Shown here: piece after piece, positions 8,445 to 16,122 of the stretch
Layout: each line of letters opens with the position of its first letter
Numbering within the stretch: the stretch's first letter is position 1
NCBI GenBank assembly: GCA_016191325.1
Contig: JACPOV010000008.1
Location: forward strand, 445,270 to 509,269
Length of the DNA stretch: 64,000 bases
DNA from: Candidatus Dependentiae bacterium
GTDB lineage: Bacteria; Babelota; Babeliae; Babelales; JACPOV01
Direction of reading: 5' to 3'
The notes under the pieces: generated by a model
The model's database searches: none
Told to the model about the DNA's origin: nothing
The model's input: the letters and a program-made list of their open reading frames with translations, nothing else
Position numbers and translations under genes: made by a program

Positions 8445-8956
8445 ATACTATGCGCTCAGGATTTTTGTTAATTGAATTGAGCGTATACGTTGCACTGGCA
8501 CTTTTCCTATCTTGGCTTGTTATCGGCTTTACCGCTCGCAGGATTACCATTATGAGCCTAGAGCAACAAACTGCGCAGCGCATGGTTGGGATTCACACAT
8601 CACTTGCTGCAATAAAAAGAATCGTTGAAGACTTTGAAAAGCCGATTGAGCATTGGAGCGTCCGCTCCGCAAATGAAATTGTGGTAGCGCGAAACGCGCA
8701 AGAACATAGAGGCTTTTTGATCGAAGCAAACAAATTATGGTATTTAACTGGCTCTTATTCACTCAAAAGAAATCAGTGGGTTAAAAAAAACAAATCACTC
8801 ATTTTTGATAAAGTAAAACAAGCACGATTTGAAATCCAAACCATTAATAAGCACCCAATTGCTGTGCAATCACTTATTTTAAAAGCTGAACTTGAGTTGC
8901 CAAATGAAAAAACTTACCAAGCAGAGCAATGGTATGCAATCTCGGGGACGATCTAA
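8441..8956 (+). CDS. Prepilin-like protein, possible minor pseudopilin (GspJ-like)
   Basis: A 171-residue protein with a prepilin signal: MNTMRSG-FLLIELSVYVAL, with Glu at +5 and a hydrophobic helix after it. The length and a predominantly beta-like tail (LWYLTGSYSLKRNQW, SLILKAELELP) are consistent with GspJ-type pseudopilins. It overlaps the genes on both sides (ATGA upstream, TAATG downstream), so the three are translated together. Confidence 0.7.
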   Translation: MNTMRSGFLLIELSVYVALALFLSWLVIGFTARRITIMSLEQQTAQRMVGIHTSLAAIKRIVEDFEKPIEHWSVRSANEIVVARNAQEHRGFLIEANKLWYLTGSYSLKRNQWVKKNKSLIFDKVKQARFEIQTINKHPIAVQSLILKAELELPNEKTYQAEQWYAISGTI

Positions 8957-9414
8957 TGATAAAAAAGCTTCCCGGTTTTGCAACTCTTATGATTCTCGTA
9001 ATGATCGCATTCATTCTTCTTTATACAAGCATCGTTTGGCAATCGGTTGGATACTTGGATGAACTGGCAACGGCACATATGCAGCAGCTGCAAACTGAGG
9101 GTGAAATGCATGCGATAAGTTCATGGGCGATAGCCCTGATCAAATATAGATTTGATCAAATTATGCAGCAGCTGACAACGGCCGGGCACGAGCTTTCATT
9201 TGCTTTTGATGGCAAGAAGAAAAAGCTACCATTAACCAATGCCGAACTGCGTTTTTCTAAAAAATCCGATTCTTGCATTCTCCTGAACGGAACCATACAC
9301 CTTAAAGCAAATAAAAAACGGTCTTTTACCTGCGTAATCGAAAAAAGAACAACGGAAAAGCCGAATGAACCGACCACCTTTATAGTAAGTGGCTATAAAA
9401 CAATGGTTATTTAG
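8956..9414 (+). CDS. Prepilin-like protein without Glu5, possible GspK-like tip subunit
   Basis: A 152-residue protein. Start ATG 8956 overlaps the previous stop by one base (TAATG); an upstream in-frame start would add nine residues and no RBS. The N-terminus MIKKLPG-FATLMILVMIAF is a prepilin-type leader lacking Glu at +5. In type II secretion the tip subunit GspK is the one that lacks this residue, and it is usually encoded after I and J, as here. It is much shorter than typical GspK, so the assignment is tentative. Confidence 0.65.
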   Translation: MIKKLPGFATLMILVMIAFILLYTSIVWQSVGYLDELATAHMQQLQTEGEMHAISSWAIALIKYRFDQIMQQLTTAGHELSFAFDGKKKKLPLTNAELRFSKKSDSCILLNGTIHLKANKKRSFTCVIEKRTTEKPNEPTTFIVSGYKTMVI

Positions 9415-9580
9415 CAGCCTTTTTTTGGCAACCCCAGGCGTACACCTTGCGGACAATGATGCCATTTTTGCGCTTAAAATAGGCTTCTTTTAAACGCTCC
9501 CTAAAATTGGCCACCTATTTTTTTTTAGCTAAACCGGTATGCTTAAAAAAGAGAACACAATTGGCTAAGAAAGGCATCGT

Positions 9581-10030
9581 ATGAAAGTTTATCTATTAAA
9601 AAATGTTGAAAAAGTTGGGATGGCTGGCGAAATCATTTCAGTATCTGATGGATTTGCAGCAAACTATATAATCCCGCATAAACTTGGCGTCCAAATTACT
9701 TCAGAAAACCAATCGTTTTATGAGCAAAAGAAAAAAACAGTCGAACACCGCAAAGAGGTTATTGCTACCGAAACTTCGATGCTTGCTGAAAAAATTAAAT
9801 CTATTCATGTAATACTCAAAAGAAAAATGGCCAATGGCACCAAACTTTTTGGCTCTATTGCACCGGCAGAAGTAGCAGATCTTTTAGCAGAAAAAGGTGT
9901 GAAGGTCGCAAAAAATCAAATTATTTTTGAAAAGCCAATCAAAGAAAAGGGCAGCTATGAAGTTATCGTTAAGTTGTCTTCACGTTTACAACCAAAAATT
10001 AAATTGACGGTTGCTCCGGCACCTGAATAA
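9581..10030 (+). CDS. rplI: 50S ribosomal protein L9
   Basis: Large-subunit protein bound to 23S rRNA. The 149 residues match L9 from end to end: MKVYLLKNVEKVGMAGEI, then DGFAANYIIPHKLG, a long connecting helix, and the C-terminal domain with ANGTKLFGSIAPAEVADLL. It lies 12 bp upstream of dnaB; rplI-dnaB linkage is common in bacteria. Confidence 0.97.
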   Translation: MKVYLLKNVEKVGMAGEIISVSDGFAANYIIPHKLGVQITSENQSFYEQKKKTVEHRKEVIATETSMLAEKIKSIHVILKRKMANGTKLFGSIAPAEVADLLAEKGVKVAKNQIIFEKPIKEKGSYEVIVKLSSRLQPKIKLTVAPAPE

Positions 10031-10042
10031 CGCAAGGAAGCT

Positions 10043-11416
10043 ATGGCTTACGATGCCGCGCGTAGTCAGTACAAGACTTCGCAACCCGAAAAATTGCTCG
10101 GAAAAACCATGCCGTATAGCCTTGAAGCTGAGAAGGCTGTACTCGGTGCTCTTTTGCTTAATGACGAGTATATTCACAATGTAATTGAAATTATCGGTGC
10201 GCAAGATTTCTATAACCTTGCGCACCAAGTAATTTTTCAAGCAATAACCCAACTTACTCAAGAGCAAAAACGAGTTGATCTGGTAACTCTTCAGGATGCG
10301 CTCACAAAAAAAAATAAACTTGAAGAGATCGGTGGCATTTCTTATTTACTTGCTTTGCAAGAAGATATTCCAGCGGTGGGGATGGTAACTCATCACGCGC
10401 GCATTATTAAAGAAAAGTCTACGCTTCGTTCGCTTATTAGTTCTGCAACACAAATCATCACCACCTGCTATGATCAAAATGAAAAAGATATAGATGTTGT
10501 TCTTGATGCAGCAGAACAAACAATTTTTCAGATATCAAACAAACGGACCAATCAAAATTTTGTTCAGCTTAATATTTGGCTCAAAAAAACGTTTGAATAT
10601 CTTTCCGATATTAAAAGCCACAGTAAAGGAATTACCGGCATCCCTTCAGGTTTTAAAAAACTTGATGCGATGACCTCCGGCTTTCAAAAAGGTGATCTCG
10701 TTGTCCTTGCGGCTCGCCCCTCAATGGGCAAAACTGCTTTAGCACTTGCACTTGCATCGCAAGCAGCTCGAGAAGGGTATACGGTTGGTTTCTTTTCTCT
10801 TGAAATGTCGGCAGAGCAACTCACGCTACGATTGCTCTCAACACAAGCGGGCATCTCTCATCATAATATACGCAATGCGACTATTTCTTCAGATGAATGG
10901 CTAGAATTAACGAACGTAGCAGCGCAATTAGCATCAATGAAACTTTTTATAGACGACACAGCGATGGTTGAATTGATGGAGTTGCGCGCAAAAGCACGTA
11001 AACTGAAAAATGAACACAAATTATCTTTCATCGTCGTAGACTATTTGCAGCTGATTCGCACTGCAAAAAAACATGAAAATCGGCATCAAGAAGTTTCAGA
11101 AATTTCTCGATCGCTTAAAGCGCTTGCTAAAGAACTTGAAGTGCCCATCGTGGCGCTTTCACAGCTTTCGCGTGCTGTTGATAGCCGCGTGGATAAAAGA
11201 CCTATGCTTTCCGATTTAAGAGAATCTGGAGCAATTGAGCAAGATGCCGATCTTATTATGTTTTTATACCGCGACAGCGTTTACAACCCAGATGCAGAAA
11301 ACCCACTTCTTTCTGAAGTAATTATTGGTAAACAGCGCAACGGCCCAACCGGGACCGTGATGCTCAATTTCATTCGAGAGCTCACGCGTTTTGAAGATCT
11401 CGATTACGACGAATAA
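10043..11416 (+). CDS. dnaB: Replicative DNA helicase DnaB
   Basis: Hexameric helicase that unwinds DNA at the replication fork. The 457 residues show the N-terminal DnaB domain (MPYSLEAEKAVLGALLLND), the Walker A motif AARPSMGKTAL near residues 225-236, FFSLEMSAEQL (H1a region), VVDYLQLI (Walker B) and the C-terminal DLRESGAIEQDAD and IGKQRNGPTG motifs. Length is typical and no intein is present. RBS AAGGAAG precedes the ATG. Confidence 0.97.
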   Translation: MAYDAARSQYKTSQPEKLLGKTMPYSLEAEKAVLGALLLNDEYIHNVIEIIGAQDFYNLAHQVIFQAITQLTQEQKRVDLVTLQDALTKKNKLEEIGGISYLLALQEDIPAVGMVTHHARIIKEKSTLRSLISSATQIITTCYDQNEKDIDVVLDAAEQTIFQISNKRTNQNFVQLNIWLKKTFEYLSDIKSHSKGITGIPSGFKKLDAMTSGFQKGDLVVLAARPSMGKTALALALASQAAREGYTVGFFSLEMSAEQLTLRLLSTQAGISHHNIRNATISSDEWLELTNVAAQLASMKLFIDDTAMVELMELRAKARKLKNEHKLSFIVVDYLQLIRTAKKHENRHQEVSEISRSLKALAKELEVPIVALSQLSRAVDSRVDKRPMLSDLRESGAIEQDADLIMFLYRDSVYNPDAENPLLSEVIIGKQRNGPTGTVMLNFIRELTRFEDLDYDE

Positions 11417-11530
11417 ATATTGCCCATAATAAAATTGACTCTCGGTAATTCGATCAACTAGAATAAAAACATTAATGTTTATTTCTTGTTGGCAGCTTGC
11501 GCCCGTAACATTGTATCGGGAAAAATCGGT

Positions 11531-12313
11531 ATGCCTTACAAATTCTATTGGCTCGGGGCACTATGCGCACAGTCTTTGCTATTACTCACGATGGAGGAGC
11601 GCCCAACGAGCTCCGACGATCCCACTAAATTATTCCTTAGCCAATTATTCCTTAGTACGATTCGAAAACAAGAATTAGTCGAGTTTGATGATAGATCTGA
11701 GATTCGAGTTGAAAACCCACAAGAAGTAATTCAATATTCTGGCGATCCTGTAGAAGATCTACAAGAGATTTTAGGCACGAACCTTATGGAACTTAGAACT
11801 TCTAATGCCCTAATTCCCAAAATCGTAAAACCGCCTGCAACTGTTCCGTCGCTCTCCACTGTTTCTGATGAGAGTAATATGAATCCTCTAGATGAATTAT
11901 TTTCAGAACCAGATCCTCTTGCTTCTGTAGCGTTTGGACCTATTTTGGAAGAACAGTTTTTGATTAATAGTGCAACGCAAGAAGCGGATCAAATTGCGTT
12001 AAAAGAAAGCGTTTCCCACTATGGTCAATTAAATCTTAATCTCGATAATGAGCTGAGCCGTTATTCCAATAAAGAATTGAAACAAATAAAAAATAAAATA
12101 GTTGCCAAACTGAGACAACCCGAAATGCATGTTAAAAAAGATGCAGACCCTCTTAAGAACGAACTCATAGCCTTACTGGACGAAATAAGTAAACGCATAA
12201 AATGCCATACGCAATTACGCGGGGAAACGGGATCTCCTAAATCTAAAAAAAAGAAGACCGAAATGAATGGTCCTTCCATAAAAAACCTTCCCTGTTATCC
12301 AGAAGATGACTGA
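11531..12313 (+). CDS. Secreted protein of unknown function
   Basis: A 260-residue protein. ATG 11531 is preferred because a signal-like segment (YKFYWLGALCAQSLLLL) follows directly; an upstream ATG at 11486 would place 15 polar residues before it. The mature part is acidic and Ser/Pro-rich, ending in a helical segment (RYSNKELKQIKNKIVAKL) and a basic patch PKSKKKK. No domain is recognised. It lies between dnaB and ruvC on the same strand. Confidence 0.65.
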   Translation: MPYKFYWLGALCAQSLLLLTMEERPTSSDDPTKLFLSQLFLSTIRKQELVEFDDRSEIRVENPQEVIQYSGDPVEDLQEILGTNLMELRTSNALIPKIVKPPATVPSLSTVSDESNMNPLDELFSEPDPLASVAFGPILEEQFLINSATQEADQIALKESVSHYGQLNLNLDNELSRYSNKELKQIKNKIVAKLRQPEMHVKKDADPLKNELIALLDEISKRIKCHTQLRGETGSPKSKKKKTEMNGPSIKNLPCYPEDD

Positions 12314-12366
12314 TTATTTTTTTTGTATATAATCAAAGCGCCAAGAATATTAATTAAGGAATAGCA

Positions 12367-12885
12367 ATGATAGTTTTAGGCATCGATCCCGGATTTTCAG
12401 TAACAGGATTTGCGATTATTAAGCATGAAGGGGGAAAGGCGAATCTTATTGATTATGGTTTTCTTAAAATGTCCCCAACCAAAGGCTTGCCAGAGCGAGT
12501 CGGCATATTCCACGCTCTTTTTCTAGAAAAAATACAAAAATTTGCGGTTACAGATATCGCACTCGAAACGCCTTTTTTGGGAAAAAACACGCAAACATTT
12601 TTAAAGCTCGGTTATTTACGCGGTATTGTTTATTTACTTTCCGACACCTATAAAACGGCGCTTCACGAACTTTCCCCTAGCGAAGTAAAACTTGCAGTCA
12701 CCGGATCAGGCGGCGCCCAAAAAGAGCAAGTTGCGCGAGTCGTATATCGGTTATTCCCAACGGTAGGCGTCGTGCAAAAAGCAGACGTCACCGATGCAAT
12801 CGCTATTAGTTTGTGCGGACTTTGGAAGGGTAAGCAAAGCAATTCTTTGACTCAGCAATATTTAAAAAAAATGCTCACAAAGTAG
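12367..12885 (+). CDS. ruvC: Holliday junction endonuclease RuvC
   Basis: Resolves Holliday junctions as a dimer with RuvAB. The 172 residues start MIVLGIDPGFSVTGFAI, holding the first catalytic Asp. The second acidic residue lies in DIALETPF (standard ALE-x-F pattern), and the C-terminal ADVTDAIAISLCGLW holds the remaining metal ligands. RBS AAGGAAT precedes the ATG. ruvA and ruvB are not in the window. Confidence 0.93.
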   Translation: MIVLGIDPGFSVTGFAIIKHEGGKANLIDYGFLKMSPTKGLPERVGIFHALFLEKIQKFAVTDIALETPFLGKNTQTFLKLGYLRGIVYLLSDTYKTALHELSPSEVKLAVTGSGGAQKEQVARVVYRLFPTVGVVQKADVTDAIAISLCGLWKGKQSNSLTQQYLKKMLTK

Positions 12886-12966
12886 TAATTTTGGGATACT
12901 TGTTTTTCGATTTGGTTACTAGTTATGATCGATTCGAGTGTCACATTTTTAAACATGGAGCGTTTT

Positions 12967-13281
12967 ATGGTTTTTAAAAAATTCGCATTCTTATTATTAT
13001 TTGCTGTTGTTGCGTTTGGGCAGGTTGACGCATTTCCATCAAAAAGAAAGCATTTCTCTCGAGAACAATGCGAGACATCAAACGAATGTTACTGCTCACA
13101 AAAGGGCGATTTTAGACAAAGACACGCTGATGATAATCCAGTATATGTTGAAAATGATCCAAACGGTGTTTTCTGCTATTGTAAGCAATGGGATTTAGAC
13201 AATTTTCCTGGTCCTAAAAAACGCAACCGTCACAACAAGTATCGAGCAATGAGAACCAGACAAACCGGTGTTGTTTACTAA
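12967..13281 (+). CDS. Small Cys-rich secreted protein, family A
   Basis: A 104-residue protein. ATG 12967 has GGAG 7 bases upstream and is followed by a clean signal peptide (MVFKKFAFLLLFAVVAFG). The mature part has clustered cysteines (CETSNECYC, VFCYCKQWD). It shares a motif with the gene at 23071-23421: C-x-C-Y-C-S, then D-x-P-V, then G-V-x-C-x-C-K-(Q/E)-W-D-x-x-N. This defines a two-member family in the window. Disulfide formation is likely once exported. Function unknown. Confidence 0.75.
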   Translation: MVFKKFAFLLLFAVVAFGQVDAFPSKRKHFSREQCETSNECYCSQKGDFRQRHADDNPVYVENDPNGVFCYCKQWDLDNFPGPKKRNRHNKYRAMRTRQTGVVY

Positions 13282-13300
13282 AGTAGTTGTTCATTCAAAG

Positions 13301-13333
13301 AAAAGGTATTCACGAAGAGTACCTTTTCTTTAT
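13301..13333 (+). terminator. Rho-independent terminator
   Basis: AAAAGGTA (13301-13308) pairs with TACCTTTT (13320-13327), followed by T-rich sequence. It follows the Cys-rich gene. Confidence 0.75.
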
Positions 13334-13348
13334 TCTCAAGGATGAAAA

Positions 13349-13939
13349 ATGAAATATTCTATTTTCTCTGTATTGTTTTTTTTAGTTAATCCAGCGTATT
13401 CAGTTCCGCATATAGAATTACCGCAGTCACTTCCAGGAATCATCAGTCTCCTAGCTTATTGCCCACAAACTGCAAAGCCACTTTCAATGCTGGCAGAAGT
13501 ATTACTTCGAGGCGAATCGACATTATCTGCAGGAGAGCGAGAGCTTATAGCTTCCTATGTTTCATCTCTTAATACATGCAATTTTTGCTGTAATAGTCAC
13601 AGCGCTGCCGCTGCACATTTACTAGATAACGGTGCGTTGACCACGGTGCAAGCGGTAAAAGACGATTTTCAAACGGCACCCATTTCAGAAAAGCTCAAAA
13701 CTTTATTAGCGATCGCTCAACAAGTGCAAAAGAATGGGAAATTAGTAACGGCCGAACATATTTCACGAGCAAGGCAAGCAGGGGCTACCGATAAGGAAAT
13801 TCACGACACAGTTCTCATCGCCGCCGCTTTTTGCATGTATAACCGTTATGTTGATGGACTTTCAACGTGGACACCTGATGACCCGGAAATTTACGATGCG
13901 ATGGGCAAAGAATTGGCGCAAATCGGTTATATCCGTTAA
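13349..13939 (+). CDS. Exported AhpD/carboxymuconolactone decarboxylase-like protein
   Basis: A 196-residue protein of the AhpD-like fold. The redox motif C-N-F-C-C-N-S-H (CxxC followed by H) sits in the usual place after LSAGERELIASYVSSLN, followed by AAAAHLL and, later, LKTLLAIAQ and DKEIHDTVLIAAAFCMYNRYVDGL. The family has peroxidase-related members that use the cysteine pair to reduce peroxides. An N-terminal signal peptide (MKYSIFSVLFFLVNPAYS) is unusual, since most members are cytoplasmic. The substrate is unknown. Confidence 0.85.
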   Translation: MKYSIFSVLFFLVNPAYSVPHIELPQSLPGIISLLAYCPQTAKPLSMLAEVLLRGESTLSAGERELIASYVSSLNTCNFCCNSHSAAAAHLLDNGALTTVQAVKDDFQTAPISEKLKTLLAIAQQVQKNGKLVTAEHISRARQAGATDKEIHDTVLIAAAFCMYNRYVDGLSTWTPDDPEIYDAMGKELAQIGYIR

Positions 13940-14037
13940 ATCTATTGCAATTAACGCGTCTGTTGGCGCAAAATCTTAAGGAAAACAGCACTGGTGAAAA
14001 TTCAGATTGAAAATAATTTGTTCTGATAATCATTATT

Positions 14038-16122
14038 ATGTTAAAAAATGGGTGTGCCGTGAATAATAAAATAGCTGTAGCCGATTACAAATCATATAAA
14101 TTCCCCTTTATAATTGGCATTTTATTATTGATCTTAACGATTATCGGCACTAGCGTGCTCATCTTTAATTATTATCACTATAAATTAAAACTCAACGCTG
14201 ATTTGGTAGAAGCTATAGAATCTAATACGACCTCCGTTACTGACGCTATCACCCTAGAACTCAAATCGCTGGCTGAGCATATCACTCAATTTTATACTCT
14301 TAATAAATCGTTACCCCGGAATGAATTTACAAATAATGCGATCAAATTTCTCAAAGGGCCCACCCTTATTAAAGAGATCGATCTTATCACGACAGAAAGT
14401 ACGTTCGCATTTATTAAAACGAATAACGATGCGGTAGATCAAAAAAAAGCAGCAACCTTGCCGCAATCTGCACAAGCCAACGAATGGACAGAGCCGTTCT
14501 ATTCTGAAAATCTAAATACAAAAGTAATAGCGTACCAACTCGTTACTTCATCCAATGAGCGAATATTATTTCTCTTGCCACTTTCTGCGGTGCAGCAGCA
14601 TCTTATTTCGCTTAACCCTCTTGTTACCAGCCTCAATTTTTTAATTCACGAAGATGGAACGATTATTGTGCATCCATCCACTCCGCACATCGGCTATAGA
14701 GGCGAGCGCTCTATTTTCGATATATTGTTTATACTTCCCGGAGATGCACGCTATAAAGACATACAAAAAATTATAAAAAATCCAGAAGGCGGCGTCATTA
14801 ATTTTCCAAACGAAGTAAGCGGCCAAGAAACGTGGGTTGTTGTCAGTCCCTTGGGCCTTGATTCATTAAAGATTGCCGGCATTTGCTACCCAATTGGCGT
14901 TGCTGAACGGCACAGCACTATGCTGAGGCACAAAATATTTCAAATAAGTATGGGCTGCCTTCTGATTGCGTGCCTTGCAAGCATTCTTCTAGCTGGTTGG
15001 TTTTCTACCATTCTTGCGTGGTGGCTTGCTGCAATGAGCATTGCATTTTTTTGTACACTCCAACTCTTTTTTTTGTGGAATCAAGAAATAAAACATGGGC
15101 TTGAGCGCCATACTGATTACACGGTGATCGCCGACCAAAATCAACTTAATGTGCTCATCGGATCACTCCAGGAAAAATATTCTATGTCGCCTCTTTTTAA
15201 GCATGTCAATTTTATTCCGACCGGTGTATTTTTAGAAAAGATCATCTTTTCTCGAGAGTCCAACGATGTACTTCCAAGTGTATTAGTAAGTGGCTACGTT
15301 TGGCAGCGCTATGCAAAATCACTAACAATAAAACCGGCGTTTATAATGCCAGATGCGTTCAGTTTGCAAACGGATCTTTTGCAAAGTTCTTCGCGAGGCC
15401 ATGAAGATTATTATCTCTGGCAGTTTTCGTGTAAATTATATGCGATCGATACGTTCCTCACCTACCCCTTCGATCATCGCCACATAAATTTACGCATCTT
15501 GCATCCAGTATTTAATGAAAATACGATTCTGATCCCAGATCTTGATGCGTATACGCAAAATGATCCTAAAACATTGCCCGGCATTTCTGCGCTTGTTTCA
15601 ATCAGCAGTTGGTTCTTTCAAAGCTCATTTTTTAATTATAGAAAAAATCATTATAACGCAACGCTCGATTCTGCAAATACTGCATTCATGAGTTTACCGC
15701 AATTTAATTTTTCATTTATTTGTCAGCGTACGCTCATTGGCGAATTCATCACGTATCTTATTCTTCTTGTTTTAACGATTATTTTTCTCTTTATATTACT
15801 GCTTACTTTTTCAAAAGAAGAAAATCTGATGGGATTCACAAATCTCGATGTGCTCATTGCATTGAGTGGATTACTCTTTGTTCTTATTTTAAGCCAAGTA
15901 TCATTACGGCAAGCGTTGGGTGTTATCGGAATAAGTTACATAGAGAGCTTTTATTTTATTTGCTATTTTTTCCTTACCGCTATTGCAATTGATAGCACAC
16001 TTTTTGTTATGGGCCGCGGTGGGCAATTTATTCAGTATAATAATAATTTGATACCTAAACTTATCTATTGGCCGCTTTTCTTTCTCTTGGCAGTATTAGC
16101 TACCTACTTTTCATTTTATTAA
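14038..16122 (+). CDS. Cache sensor fused to pentameric ligand-gated ion channel-like domain
   Basis: A 694-residue membrane protein. One membrane helix lies at about residues 22-45, followed by an extracytoplasmic Cache-like sensor region (about 50-290, with FLIHEDGTIIVHPS). A hydrophobic pair follows at about 297-350. Next comes a region resembling the beta-sandwich of Cys-loop receptors (PTGVFLEKIIFS, VSGYVWQRY), with the signature-like YPFDHRHINLRI near 476, comparable with the FPFD-x-Q motif. Four membrane helices end the protein, as in pLGICs. Such Cache-channel fusions exist in bacteria; that family link is from memory of motifs. ATG 14038 lacks a strong RBS; GTG 14059 is an alternative start. 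Confidence 0.65.
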   Translation: MLKNGCAVNNKIAVADYKSYKFPFIIGILLLILTIIGTSVLIFNYYHYKLKLNADLVEAIESNTTSVTDAITLELKSLAEHITQFYTLNKSLPRNEFTNNAIKFLKGPTLIKEIDLITTESTFAFIKTNNDAVDQKKAATLPQSAQANEWTEPFYSENLNTKVIAYQLVTSSNERILFLLPLSAVQQHLISLNPLVTSLNFLIHEDGTIIVHPSTPHIGYRGERSIFDILFILPGDARYKDIQKIIKNPEGGVINFPNEVSGQETWVVVSPLGLDSLKIAGICYPIGVAERHSTMLRHKIFQISMGCLLIACLASILLAGWFSTILAWWLAAMSIAFFCTLQLFFLWNQEIKHGLERHTDYTVIADQNQLNVLIGSLQEKYSMSPLFKHVNFIPTGVFLEKIIFSRESNDVLPSVLVSGYVWQRYAKSLTIKPAFIMPDAFSLQTDLLQSSSRGHEDYYLWQFSCKLYAIDTFLTYPFDHRHINLRILHPVFNENTILIPDLDAYTQNDPKTLPGISALVSISSWFFQSSFFNYRKNHYNATLDSANTAFMSLPQFNFSFICQRTLIGEFITYLILLVLTIIFLFILLLTFSKEENLMGFTNLDVLIALSGLLFVLILSQVSLRQALGVIGISYIESFYFICYFFLTAIAIDSTLFVMGRGGQFIQYNNNLIPKLIYWPLFFLLAVLATYFSFY

